Below, piece by piece: positions 40,133 to 52,155 of a stretch of 64,000 nt of DNA. The stretch lies in NCBI GenBank assembly GCA_036674765.1, contig JARVKI010000012.1:310001-374000 (forward strand). Direction: 5' to 3'. The stretch comes from Seiridium cupressi. Taxonomy: Eukaryota > Ascomycota > Sordariomycetes > Amphisphaeriales > Sporocadaceae. The translations under genes and the position numbers were made by a program. Under the pieces are notes generated by a model that saw only the letters and a program-made list of their open reading frames with translations, did no database searches and was not told the DNA's origin. Every line of letters starts with the position of its first letter. Positions within the stretch are counted from its first letter, which is position 1.

Positions 40133-41826
40133 ATGGCATCCACTGAGTTCATCTTGCTGGAGCTGGCCAACACGGTCGTCGAGGAGCACAATTTGAGTGT
40201 CGAATCGATGCTCAGGCTGGCCGACACCCTTGACGAGCTTCATGTAGATGCTCACATCCCTTGTGAGTGCTCAATGCATAGTGATCGAATCCTGATCGTG
40301 ATGATTACTAACGAGATAGGTATCACATTCCCCAACCTGATCCACATGTTGTCCGATGTTGATCACGAGGTTCCCCAGTGGCTTGCCGCTTCCGATGCTA
40401 AGCTGGATCAGTACAAGGCCAGTCAGTTCAACGCCGTTGTCAAGCTCGTTGAGGCTCGTTACTGGCTCGGCAATGCTGAGCAAAAGTTCGAGCGACTGTG
40501 GGCATGGCAGATCGTCTTCGGCCAGCCTCGACACGTCCATCGCCAAATGATGAACAAATGCGACGCGCAGCGGCTTATGGACTTGAAGGGCTCCCGAGGC
40601 AAGTTTACATTCACCACCTCCTTGCCCGAGTATTGTTACGAGGACTTTCCCGACGCGTACAAGATTCTTCGCGACACGTGCTTTCCTCACGCCATCGACG
40701 ACGCCATGCCTGTCTTTATCAAGCACTTTTGCCAGGCCAAAACCGCCGTTCTCAAGCTTGAGAAACGTATCAATGCCCTAGAGAGGGCTGGTGTGACAAG
40801 CAAGACATGTACCCTATACACTAAATCTCGCAACCTCATCGATCAGGCAGGACTGAGCCTTGACAAAACCTTGGCTATGGCGCAACGATGGCATGCTGCT
40901 ACCAAGAGGCAGAAGGAGTACTTCCAGCTACCTGGTGTTAATATTGGCTTGCCATATGGTTATAACATCTTCACTGAGTATGACGAGAACAAGGCGTTCG
41001 TCATCCATAGTCCTGTCGATGGCGGAATGACGCACTGGGACTCCGTCGGGCCCCTGTATACGCCCATCCGATGGCGTCCGGGTTCAGCCTGGATTGACTA
41101 CTTCCGAAACATCAGACAGGACCATCCCGTGATGCGACGTTTTGATACCGACGATTTGAAGAAGGATCTGGTACCGCACAAGGATGTTCCCCTTCCGTAC
41201 GAGATGCGGCTTCCCCAGTCAATTGTCAGCATCTGGATGTACTTCGCCAGAATGTATGACAACTACGAGAACAAATTTGCTAAAGTAAGTACTATTGATC
41301 AGATTTTTTTGCTGCTCGGAATTAACAAGCTACAGAACGGACCCCTGAACGACCCTGCGAAGACCAAGGATCAACTTGCGGTATGTATGACCACTGTGCG
41401 ACTTGACATGGCATTATTGACGATGAGCAGGTACAGGCCAAGAGACTGTCAGAGGCCACAGGCGAGCCTTTTTGGCATGTACGCGGAATGCAGGTTCGTT
41501 TACCACATTGCACTGGTGTGATAATGGTACTAAACTTGCACTAGATCGAATATGGTAGCATCTCGATGTTCTTTCCCGAGAATCCCAGCCTTGTAGGTAC
41601 ACTCAAGGACCCACGAAATGTCAAGAAGCTCACACGATTATAGGCTGGTCGTCCCCGATACGATGCTCTAGGCAACCTCCGCTTCGACTACATGGGCGCT
41701 ATCCTGAGGGAGTTGAAGACTGGCCACCCGCCCAAGGATCACAGAACCCAGCAGTCTATTGCCGTTCTCCGAGCCGATTGCGACGGCGATGCCAAGATGG
41801 GAAAGGATTTGCACGGATCTCAATGA
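40133..41826 (+). CDS. MAT1-1-2: MAT1-1-2-type mating protein (PPF region)
   Basis: Six exons (40133-40262, 40320-41284, 41336-41380, 41431-41493, 41545-41592, 41644-41826) join in phase to 477 residues. The first intron is 57 bases and stop-free, so the naive frame reads through it. Residues about 332-352 read VPLPYEMRLPQSIVSIWMYF, with the Pro-Pro-Phe spacing I recall for the PPF domain of MAT1-1-2 proteins. It is preceded by RQDHPVMRRF and followed by EPFWHVRGMQIEYGSISMFF. MAT1-1-2 proteins are needed for fruiting-body development in several Sordariomycetes; their biochemistry is unknown. The position beside MAT1-2-1 and APC5 fits a MAT gene. What is odd is a MAT1-1-class gene next to MAT1-2-1 without an alpha-box gene. 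The call is by recognition, not alignment. Confidence 0.62.
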
Positions 41827-42650
41827 GGCCAACGATGTATACGTTGCATTGCATTGATTACCCCGAGCTTTTCTGCGCAGTTAGTACAAGAGCTTCCCTC
41901 GGGGCAAGGGACGCTTTCAGTTTCAGTTCCATTGACGAAGTAGCCCATATTGATGATGAGATACGCAAATGGGAAATGCCCTAGGTTGCCTCAAGAGACG
42001 ATGTGGTCATTTCATGATATATTAATAACAAGTTTCTTGGCCATGGGGCTTTTTTCGTTGCCTTAGAATTGTTTCAGAGCAAGCCTGATATTTTGAGTAT
42101 GCATTCGGCCATCGAACTGAAAGTCAAGGTCTGCCAACCAAGAACAAGGCAGCTTCCCGCCGCATGTTGCTCGTTGAAACAAATGCCAAACCTAAGGAAT
42201 GTAGTCAGTATTGAAGTCCAAATAAAGTTGAGCTGCGGAAAGGAGGTACGTTATGTAGGAATATTTATGTAACTATCGCAGCTGCATGCTTGAAAAGGGT
42301 AACCACTTCTGTTTGATGCATAGTATTCGCACGCGACCAAACGCGACCACCAGAAAAGGATAAGAAACCAATTCAATGTGCCTTCCAGTGCAATCTTTTA
42401 CCCGAAAAGCTTGGGATCGCCAGCGTCAACGGTTTGCCACAAGCCAACACTAAGCGTGCCTTGAACGACCTCCGGGAGCCGCTGGTGCAGTCGCGACTGA
42501 GGACCCATGGACATCCACATCTGGCGCAACATGTTCAGCCAGCTTCCACGCCAGCACCCTCTAGTGAGCACATGAGGACCAGATCTCAAGAAAATCGAGG
42601 GATTTGAGGCGATCGATTTAATAGCATAATTGCCCGGCTCAACCATCAAC
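41827..42650. other. intergenic between the MAT1-1-2-type gene and APC5
   Basis: No gene is seen. It may contain the right edge of the idiomorph. The last 200 bases are the probable APC5 promoter and leader. Confidence 0.45.
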
Positions 42651-45098
42651 ATGTCGCGCTTTCTCACGCCGGCCAAAATTGGGCTGCTGGCCTTGATCGA
42701 GCTCTACGTCGAGAAAGCTGTGCCCATCCCAGCCATGATTGAGGTGCTCTCATTTGTTACCTCGCACCTCATAGACAGAGATATCACAAATTCCACCAGC
42801 GCCGGAAATCACTGGGAAAAGGCCGAAAGAACGGTCAGTCTGGTCATCTCGATCACAGACTTTGAGAAGGTGCTGAGTCCGTACACGGCTGCCTCTGGCA
42901 TGCCCGGCCGAAGTCTGTGGTATGTCTTCCTCGACAAGCTATGGAAGATCAACTCGCTCGATGCGTTGCATGAGTTCTTTGAGCATCGTCTGGATATTCT
43001 GGCCAAGACGAAGGAGGAATCCCGCCGAGATGCTGAGATGGGCATCGAGCCACCCGGCCCGGAAACGATCGTGCTGTCTCGTAATTCGCCATTTGGAGCA
43101 TTCGTTAGGAGAGCGCAGCTCGAGTTCACCAGGCTCAGATTTCATAACGGGTTCGAGCTGTGGAAGGATTTCGTCAAGTATCGACAGACCACGGCTGCTT
43201 ACTACCGCAAGAAGACACCATCCTTCCAGAGATTAAGTTTCGATAACGTCTTGGTCGAGGGTGAACATGGATGGGGCGAAGGGATCGAAGCTATCGCCAG
43301 CGTGGCGTATGGAGACATGCTCAGAGATGACCCAACCTCGACCCTACCAGTCAGCACAGATGACATTGAGAAACTGTTGGAGTTTCAGATCGAGCAGATG
43401 CAAAGTAAGCATACAAGTCCCTTGCCGACATATATGTTTGCTGACATGCTGGTTAGAGTACGGAAACAGGATACCTTTGGAGATTCGGCATCAATTCAGT
43501 GACCTGCTAAATGATAGCTACATGATACCAAGCCTGTCGCATTACCTCAAGTAAGCATCACTCCTCCGGGAAATACTATCAATCATACTAAACATTGTAG
43601 CTATCTCGATGCTTGGAGAGCAGGTGACTACTCGACATCCTTCGACTGTCTTCATAGATACTTTGATTACACCATGCATCACAGAGACCGTCTTTTCTAC
43701 CAGTACGCGCTGATGAACCTGGCTGTTCTTCAGGCCGACTTTGGGTGCTATAAAGAGGCGGTCGCAGCAATGCTGGAAACGGTCTCAACGGCTAGAGAGA
43801 ATCGAGACATGACCTGCCTGAATTTCGCTCTCAACTGGCTCTTCCACTTTGGTAGAGCACACCCCGAAGTTACTCGCGAACTGGATTCAAAGAATATGCT
43901 TGGTAACGGCAAGGAATCCCTAGCCTTTCTGCGTGCCAAAGCGAAAGAGACGGGAATGTGGACGCTATGGAGCTCGGCTCTGGTCAGCGAGGCGAAGATG
44001 AACCTTTCCAATGGCGACAGTATTGCGACGGCGCTCGAACACATGGTCAGGAGTTCACAAATACTTGTGGAGCGAAACATGAAGAGCATGATGGGATCAC
44101 AATTGTCACTCACCATCGCTCTATGGGACCGATTGGGTATCTCATATCTTTCCACTACGATATGCGAGGTATTCCTTCATTGCCACGCAAAGCACACAGT
44201 ATTCGACGACGAGCTCAAAGTGACGAGTCGCATAGCATCGACGCTGGCCCTGAAGGGGAAATACGACGAAGCTCTAGGAAGGCTGGAGAGTATGAACCCC
44301 AATTCACTACAGTCATGGAAGGCCAGCCAATACTGGCACAAATTCCGAGGAATTATCAAGCTCAGACGCGATCTACACTGCAACAACCTTGATGGTGCGG
44401 AACACTTATTGTCGCAACTGCTGCAAAACAAGCAAGAAGACCTCGAGCCCGATTTGGCGTTCGTTATTGACAACCTACATATCGAATGCCTTGTCCGACG
44501 CGGTGACCTCGAAAAGGCCTTCACCAAGGTCGAGGCACTAGTCTCCGAACTACGAGACGAAAACAGGGACATCGCTCTGAGGGTGCGGCTATTGCTCATC
44601 AAGGCAGAGCTGCTAGATAGGTGTGGCCGTCCTCAGAAAGGCTTCACCATCGCCGTGCGAGCGGCCAATGTCGCCTGGCGTGCGCGTCTAATCCCATACC
44701 TCTGGCCAGCCATTGGTGCCATCTCCAATATTCTGGTATCCCTTGGCGACTTCGAGCCCGCTATCGAGCTCTTGATCGCAATTCTGCCTCGGAGTCTGGA
44801 GTGCGAGAACGCAGCTATGACAGCGAGACTATACTCAATTCTAGGAGATGCAAATATGGGCATGGCAGGCAAGTCGACACCAAAGTCGAACAAGAGGAGG
44901 GAGTATATGACAAAGGCTGTCGAGGCGATTGAGAAGGCGTTCAGACACTATTCGAGCGTGCAGGATATTAACAAGCAGTGCGAGATGATGGCTAAAAAGG
45001 CGACTATCATGAGAGTTGCTGGGGAGCATGTGTTAGCGAATGACTGTGCGGCGGCTTACCTCGCGTTGAAAAGAGATGTTGCACTCATGAAGGCATGA
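42651..45098 (+). CDS. APC5: anaphase-promoting complex subunit 5
   Basis: Apc5 is a TPR scaffold subunit of the APC/C ubiquitin ligase that drives mitotic exit. Exons 42651-43404, 43457-43550 and 43601-45098 give 781 residues. The start is set at MSRFLTPAKIGLLALIELYV; an in-frame upstream non-ATG extension is ignored. The family's TPR core is clear at YALMNLAVLQADFGCYKEAV followed by ENRDMTCLNFALNWLFHFGR, with further helical repeats to the C-terminus. APC5 is a known neighbour of MAT loci in several Sordariomycetes, which supports the MAT reading of the two genes to its left. It is convergent with CIA30 across 246 bases. Confidence 0.92.
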
Positions 45099-45344
45099 TG
45101 GGATGAACATGAATATATTTAAAGATGAGTGGCCATTGCCACTATATGCATGAATGATTGGCTTTGTACAAGCTCTATGTCGAAGCTTTACGATCCATGC
45201 TTGGGATAGAAGTATGATAGGTCTGAGGACTCATTATCCGATACATGCCAGATATGAGCTTTCTGCTCCCCGGGCTCCTTGGTCCGATATATATGAAGGG
45301 TCCATTTGTGTGCCCAGCCCATTTACATTGGGCTCTTGACCGGT

Positions 45345-46145
45345 TCAGTCGCTCCATTTGATGCTCTTACCACTCTTGCTTTTCAGCCCACCTTTGCTTG
45401 CCGTCTCAGTAGATAATGCCTCCTCCACTGAATGCTCTTCATGATTATCAGCCTCTCTTACATCGTTCGTCGCCCACATCCTCTCGATACAGAGTTCAAA
45501 GGGACCGGGCATCCGATCCGTGAGGCCGATACCCAGGCTCTTGACCTTCTGCCTTAAAATCTCCGTCTGTGGTTCTACTACAAAACCATGGTTCGTCCGC
45601 ACAAAGTCGTTCCACTTGATGAGCACGGTCTCCCACTCTCCCGGACGCTTGGAGAACAAGCGATGCTGGTGTAGATCCGAAGGGACCACAGACTCGGTCT
45701 GTACGTTGACAAAATACGACCGCCCATCCGACTTGACGCGCAATGCCAGGTATGTGTACATGTCGATATCCCAGACCGACCTCCCGAATATGGTCGGCGG
45801 CCGATCTCTTGTTCTCCAGGCCGCGAAGCCGGAGCGTTGAATATCGGGTTTATGGGGAGGCAAGGCGGTGGATATGCTGCCGTGGAATCGCGCGTGCGCG
45901 GGGGTGTTGTCGGTGGTCGAGGCGGGTATCCAGTCTAGTGATGCCTTCGAGTAGCCGCCAATGTCGACATCGCACATGAGCTTCGCCTCGGACATGGAGG
46001 AGGGTTCGCTGAAGGAGTGAAGGGGCTTGGGCCCCAAGGGACCCTTGACACCCTCCGCGGTGAGGGCGATGTTACTGAGGCGCTTGAACTCGTCCATCGA
46101 GCGGCCCCAGAAGCCTCTGCGGGAGAGCGCGGGCGTGGTGCGCAT
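45345..46145 (-). CDS. CIA30: complex I intermediate-associated protein 30 (NDUFAF1 family)
   Basis: CIA30 is a mitochondrial assembly chaperone of respiratory complex I, first described in Neurospora. The single-exon frame from the ATG at 46145 gives 266 residues; an extension to a TTG at 46169 is disregarded. Family hallmarks are the conserved head MRTTPALSRRGFWGRSMDEF, the CIA30 domain with CDVDIGGYSKASLDW, ARFHGSIST, GFAAWRTR and YTYLALRVKSDGRSYFVNVQ, then WETVLIKWNDFVRTNHGFVV and a late SLGIGLTDRMPGPFELCIE. It is also a regular member of the MAT flanking set. It is divergent from SLA2. Confidence 0.93.
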   Translation of the reverse strand: MRTTPALSRRGFWGRSMDEFKRLSNIALTAEGVKGPLGPKPLHSFSEPSSMSEAKLMCDVDIGGYSKASLDWIPASTTDNTPAHARFHGSISTALPPHKPDIQRSGFAAWRTRDRPPTIFGRSVWDIDMYTYLALRVKSDGRSYFVNVQTESVVPSDLHQHRLFSKRPGEWETVLIKWNDFVRTNHGFVVEPQTEILRQKVKSLGIGLTDRMPGPFELCIERMWATNDVREADNHEEHSVEEALSTETASKGGLKSKSGKSIKWSD

Positions 46146-46967
46146 CTTGAGTGCGGGATGCTGGCTCAAGGCGCAGCTCTTGGAGGAGGAAAGCGCTCTG
46201 AGGAAGAATGCAAGTCGTGAGCCGAGTGGCTCTCACTCAGGACTTTACATCAGCCTTTGGAGTCAATTGGCCGATCAGTCGACGTAAAGGCGGGAGGGTG
46301 CACGAGCAGTCAGCCGGGTCGCAGATCGTGAAGCGTGGAGCTCGATGATACAGAGCTCACGATGTAGTGATTGAGTACCGTCATTAAATTTCCCGAGTGC
46401 CAAAGCATCCGTCACGTTAACGCCGACGGTGTCCCACTCGACAGGGGAGACTGCACTAACGGCCAGAGGCTAGCGGCTGCTGGAGCTCTACAGGAGGCCG
46501 CTGCCACAGCTGCAGGGTGCGTCAATGAATCGCCGCCCAGCCTCAATGCATGCGCAGCTCCAGACTGCACCGACCAATCTTGGGCGTCGATGGACTGAAG
46601 CTTCCCACGGCGTCGCAGAAGGCTGACGTTGCTCGCAACCTCCATAAGCCTTGGCTGCTTCTTTTGTCTCTGCTGTCGCCGGTAAATCCGCAAAATATTT
46701 TTTACTACTCCTTGAAATTCCTAATCCGTCTGCCTTTGCAGCATCTCCTGTTGTCCCTATCCTGCTGCCTCGTCTTGACATCATTCTTTAACACTCTTGG
46801 TGGGCTGTCGCAAGTTGAAGCCGCCTTGTCCTCGAGCTTTCCCCTTCCCTCCAAGCTAGCCTCAAATCGCATCACACGAGTCTTGATTATCCGACTGCTA
46901 TACGGCAAGTCCTCAGCTTGGTTCACTTTGTGTATGCGAAGCAACAGCCGTTGTGCGACTGCCCACT
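46146..46967. promoter_or_regulatory. divergent upstream region of CIA30 and SLA2
   Basis: 822 bases separate the divergent start codons. No gene is seen; a frame at 46550-47155 overlaps the SLA2 start and is judged non-coding. Confidence 0.5.
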
Positions 46968-49900
46968 ATGGCCTCCAATCGTACAGACCATACCAAGTGC
47001 GTACCACCCCCCATCTAGCTCCTGGCCTGCGAAGCCCAACAACGGGCCTCAAGGGCAAAAAGCACATGGTTCTCCTCGTGCCAACTGCTGCATTGAACGC
47101 ATCATGCTACCCTTATCCACCAAGTCGCGGCCCAGTACAGGACCCAAGCCGTTGAACTCAGCTCACTTTGAACCTCCTAGGTCCGAGGCCGAACTGGCCA
47201 TCAACATCAAGAAAGCCACGAGCAGTGACGAAACCGCGCCGAAGCGAAAGCATGTGCGGAGCTGCATTGTCTACACATGGGACCACAAGTCCTCCCAGTC
47301 CTTCTGGGGTGGTATGAAGGTGTATGTAGGAGGTGGACACCCACATCCCAAGACAGTCGCTAACCGGTGTCGTATGCGGATAGGCAACCGATCTTGGCCG
47401 ATGAGGTGCAGACATTCAAGGCCTTGATCACGGTCCACAAGGTCCTGCAAGAAGGCCACCCCGTAACTCTCCGAGAGGCAATGGCGAATCGCGGATGGAT
47501 CGACAGTCTGAACAGAGGCCTGGCAGGTGAGGGCGTCCGAGGATATGGGCCCCTGATCCGGGAATACGTCTACTTCCTCCTAGCGAAGCTGTCTTTCCAC
47601 CAGCAGCACCCCGAATTCAACGGCACCTTTGAGTACGAAGAATACGTCAGTCTGAAGGTCATCAACGACCCGAATGAGGGATACGAGGCCATCACCGACC
47701 TGATGGCCTTGCAAGACAAGATCGAGCAGTTTCAGAAACTGATCTTCTCCCACTTCCGCAATGTGGGCAACAACGAGTGCCGTATTTCGGCCCTGGTACC
47801 CCTGGTTCAGGAGAGTTACGGCATTTACAAGTTTATTACCAGCATGCTACGCGCTATGCACTCGACCACTGGCGACAACGAGGCTTTAGAACCACTACGA
47901 GAGCGTTACAATGCTCAGCACTACCGCCTTGTCAAGTTTTACTACGAATGTTCAAACCTGCGGTACCTGACAAGTCTAATTACGCTTCCAAAACTGCCGC
48001 AAGACCCGCCGAATCTGCTAACTGAAGACGAAGACGCGCCCAAGTTGCCCTCAAGGCCCAAGCAGGAAATCGAGAGACAGCCAACGCCGCCTCCACAACC
48101 CAAGACGGACGAGCCAGATGAGATTGCCGAGTTCTGGCAGGGCGAGCTGGACCGTCAGAACCGTGAGTACGAGGAGCAGCAGCGTGTTCTTCAGGCCCAG
48201 CAGCAGCAGGCTCTCCTGGCCCAACAGCAAGCGCAGCTTCAGGCACAGCGGGACTTCGAGGAACAACAACGTCGCCTTGCGGAGCAGCAGCGGAGAGAGC
48301 AAGAAGCCCTGCTGGCACAGCAGTCCCAGTGGCAAACACAGGGACGGTTAGCGGAGCTGGAGCAAGAGAACTTGAACGCGCGAGCTCAATATGAGCGGGA
48401 CCAGCTCATGCTTCAACAATATGACCAAAGAGTGAAGGCTCTCGAGGGTGAATTGGCTCAGATCCAGGGTAGCTTTGGCCAACAAATTACGAGCAAAGAC
48501 GACCAGATCCGCGCACTTCAGGAGCAGGTCAACACGTGGCGGACAAAATACGAGGCGCTGGCCAAGCTATACTCACAGCTTCGTCATGAGCACCTTGACC
48601 TTTTGCAAAAATTCAAGTCTGTCCAGCTCAAGGCAGCGTCCGCTCAGGAGGCCATTGATAGGCGTGAGAAGCTAGAGCGCGAGATCAAGACCAAGAATCT
48701 GGAATTGGCAGACATGATCCGCGAGCGGGACCGCGCTCTTCACGACAAGGACCGCCTCTCAGGAAGCAACAAGGACGAGCTCGAAAAGCTCAAGCGCGAG
48801 CTGCGCATGGCCAATGATCGGGCCGACAACCTAGAGCGCAGCAAGGGCAATGAGCTCTCCGTCATGTTGTCAAAGTACAACCGGGAGATGGCTGATCTTG
48901 AAGAGGCCCTGCGCGCCAAGTCGCGTGCTCTAGATGAGGCCCACTCCAAACTCGCCAATGGAAGCTCAGACCTTGATGCACTTCTCCGTGACAAGGAAGA
49001 AGAGCTGGAAGTTTACAAGGCCAGCTTGGACGAAACTCTGCTCAAGCTCAACGACCTCGAACTTAACCAAGGAGGTGACGATTCTACCACGGATGAGATG
49101 CTCAAGACTTTGATCGATGCCAACCAGGACAAGATCAAGGAAATCATCGATTCCGTACTCCAATCGGGTGTAGCAAGAGTGGACGACGCTCTTTACGAAC
49201 TCGACTCTTCCATGCAAGCTGGTAACCAGAGTGCGTCGCCTGCCTTCGTCCTGTCACAGATCGAGAAGGCCTCAGCTAGCGCCATGGAATTTGCAACCCA
49301 GTACAACAATTTTATTGCGGATGGTCCCAATGCCGCCTACTCGGACTTGATCAAGGCCATCAATGTTTTTGCTGGTTCCGCAGCAGATGTTTGCAGCAAC
49401 ACCAAGGGTATTTTACGGCTAGCGCCCGAAGAGAAGAAAGGTGACGCACTCATGAATGGTGCTCGGCAATCTGCACAATCAGCCGTTAAATTCTTCCGCG
49501 GTCTCCAGAGCTTTAGACTCGAGGGCATGGACGACATGCAAAAGCTGGATGTCGTCATCAACAGCAACAATGATGTCCAAATGGATCTCCAGAAGCTGAA
49601 CAAATTGGTTGAGCAGTTCGCTCCTGTTGCCCGTCTGTCAAACAGCAAGGGTGATATCGGCGACCTGGTCGATTCTGAGCTGAGCAAGGCTGCAGACGCG
49701 ATTGCTGCCGCTGTCGCACGCCTGGCCAAGTTGAAGAACAAGCCCCGTGATGGTTACTCGACTTACGAGCTCAAGGTCAACGACTCCATTCTCGATGCTG
49801 CGTTGGCCATCACCAATGCCATTGCTCGTCTGATCAAAGCGGCCACGGTCACACAGAGCGAGATCGTCCAAGCTGGACGTGGTACGTCGTCGAGAACGGC

Positions 49901-50430
49901 ATTCTACAAGAAGAACAACAGGTGGACGGAAGGTCTTATTTCTGCTGCCAAGGCTGTCGCCACATCTACGAATACACTTATCGAGACAGCAGATGCTGTA
50001 ATCTCTAATCGCGCTACCCCTGAGCAGCTGATTGTGGCGTCCAACGACGTCGCTGCTTCGACCGCTCAGCTTGTGGCTGCCAGTCGTGTCAAGGCAGGCT
50101 TCATGAGCAAAAGCCAGGAGAACCTGGAGCAAGCCAGCAAGGCCGTGAGCGCTGCGTGCAGAGCGCTGGTTCGACAAGTACAGGCTATGATCAAGGAACG
50201 TGGTCAAGAGGAGGACCAGGAGGACTACGGCAAGCTCGACTCGCACACCTTCAAGGTCAGGGAGATGGAGCAGCAGGTACGTGAAATCGGCTTGAGCCCG
50301 CTGAAAGATAGTAGTACACTTACTAACACAACGCTCTCTGCAGGTCCAAATCTTGCAACTCGAGAACGCACTGTCCTCTGCGAGACACAGATTAGGAGAG
50401 ATGAGGAAGATTTCGTACAGGGAGGATTAA
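46968..50430 (+). CDS. SLA2: cytoskeleton assembly control protein Sla2 (Hip1R/End4 family)
   Basis: Sla2 links endocytic membranes and clathrin coats to actin. Exons 46968-46996, 47181-47321, 47384-50276 and 50344-50430 join to 1049 residues. The N-terminal ANTH domain binds phosphoinositides and is recognisable by RSCIVYTWDHKSSQSFW and ILADEVQTFKALITVHKVLQ. Residues about 300-600 are a Gln/Glu-rich coiled coil. The C-terminal I/LWEQ (talin-like) actin-binding domain includes ILDAALAITNAIARLIKAAT and FYKKNNRWTEGLISAAKAVA. The last exon supplies VQILQLENALSSARHRLGEM. SLA2 is the classic MAT flank in ascomycetes. Here it lies on the same side as APC5 and CIA30. Confidence 0.97.
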
Positions 50431-51899
50431 GGTGTTTACTTACCCAGCGGCTGAGGTCTTTGTTGACATTAAATTTACAGCAATGTCTATATCCCCATCA
50501 CTTATCGTGACGTATATACGTACTTATTCTCGGTGCATGATCCATGTGTTCTAGCTTCTGAATTTGACGACATCATATATCCTCTCCACTGATATAAGAT
50601 GCCAGTGATTAATCCGATTCTACTATTAGTCGCAGTTTAACAGGCTCCTAACCCTAAACCATCTTCTATCCACTATGACTGTCAACGATCGCCGGAAGCC
50701 CAATAGCACAACGGGTCAGAGCCGTGTTTTGAGAATTTCCGGCTTACATGCAACACCGCTGTTCCTATTCAAGGGATTCGATGTTCTGTCATTGGTCAGC
50801 AACTGTTGTCGTTGTTCGAGTTGTTGTATACTGTAGTCCTCAAATAACTCCAACGATGGACCAAAGACCTCGGACCGCGCGTCATGGGGGTGTGCCATAG
50901 CATGGCGGTATGAGCTGTTTTTGTATTGCATCATTTATTCTGTGCTTGCACTCGTGCGCTTGCGTGAATGCTGTAGACGGAGAAATGGGCGAGATAAGAT
51001 GGTGTTTTTTTTAGGCACGACCTCAAGCGTATAATCAAAGGAGCGCGACCGAAGTGAATGAACTAGCTGCAGACGAATTGCCAGTCCGCCGAAGAGTGAG
51101 ACTGCGTATCCACAGGAAGCAATCGTACGAGGAATTCAGATAGCCTGGAAAGGTCATGAGTTCATTGGGGAGTTTCCATATTACGGGGCGACTATGTAGG
51201 TAAAATGACCCGTCAAATTTCAGGCCATCATTGTTCCGTGGACATGAACTGGACGTGAAATGGTGCCACTGGGACACTGCCAGCCAATACCAACTCAAGC
51301 CAGACATTCGACTTGCCTTGTCGAAAGAAGGGGATCACACTCCACAAGAGGAAATCCACCTTTTTGGGTTCATAGCATAGGCTGCATCTGATGTATGATT
51401 TTGTTTTTCTTGCATGACACGTCGTCGCCAGGCTCACGACGAACGATGACCAGCAGTTGGTCTCTAGTCGACGACCGGGCTTCATCGGCTGATTCCGTAT
51501 AACTGCAAGAGATGCCGGCAGCCAATGCTTGGCTTCATGACAACACAGCTGTGTTTGAACGCTACGGTGCCACGGCGCCTTGCCGGTGATTCATCAAGGT
51601 TCACCATGATGTACGATGCGGAGGCTTGGATGGGTATGGGTTTACATGAAAAGAGGCGCCAACCAAAGGTGAAGAGTCTGTACAATTTGTACCGTTTGTG
51701 TTTGTTTGAATATAAGTGCTCGGCTTAAGGCTCGGAGCCCGCAGCCTCGAGAGGACACCCAAACATTGCAAGTAGCCCGATCGGCATCAATATCATCATT
51801 GAAGGGACACCCAAAGATCATTCGGTTTCCATTTTGGAAGCACCCATTGAGCTCGAGTTTGGCACGCGGTGGCCGTACAGATAGTGCCAAGGGGGCCTC

Positions 51900-52005
51900 G
51901 GGGGGGGGGGGGGGGGGCCGCCAAACCACAAACCCACACCCCCAAGAGCGCCCGGCTTTCCGAGGGGTCGTGGTTTCGCGCCTAACAGCGCCCGGNNNNN
52001 NNNNN

Positions 52006-52073
<68 letters not shown>

Positions 52074-52155
52074 GGATCCGCAAAACCACAAGCCAAGAGC
52101 CCGTGGATGGCCCGACTTTCCGAGTGTGATTGATTACGCGCCTCACAGCGCCAGG
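51900..52155. other. assembly gap (10 N) with homopolymers and near-duplicate flanks
   Basis: A run of about 19 G (51900-51918) is followed by about 77 bases, 10 N (51996-52005), a 66-base C run (52006-52071) and then about 84 bases. The two short segments share blocks such as CAAAACCACAA/CAAACCACAAA, CCCGGCTTTCCGAG/CCCGACTTTCCGAG and CGCGCCTAACAGCGCC/CGCGCCTCACAGCGCC. They look like one locus assembled twice with errors near a homopolymer. Confidence 0.9.

Noticed and set aside
46550..47155. 201-codon plus-strand frame over the SLA2 start
   Set aside because: It lies in the SLA2 leader and first intron in another frame; the SLA2 model explains the region.
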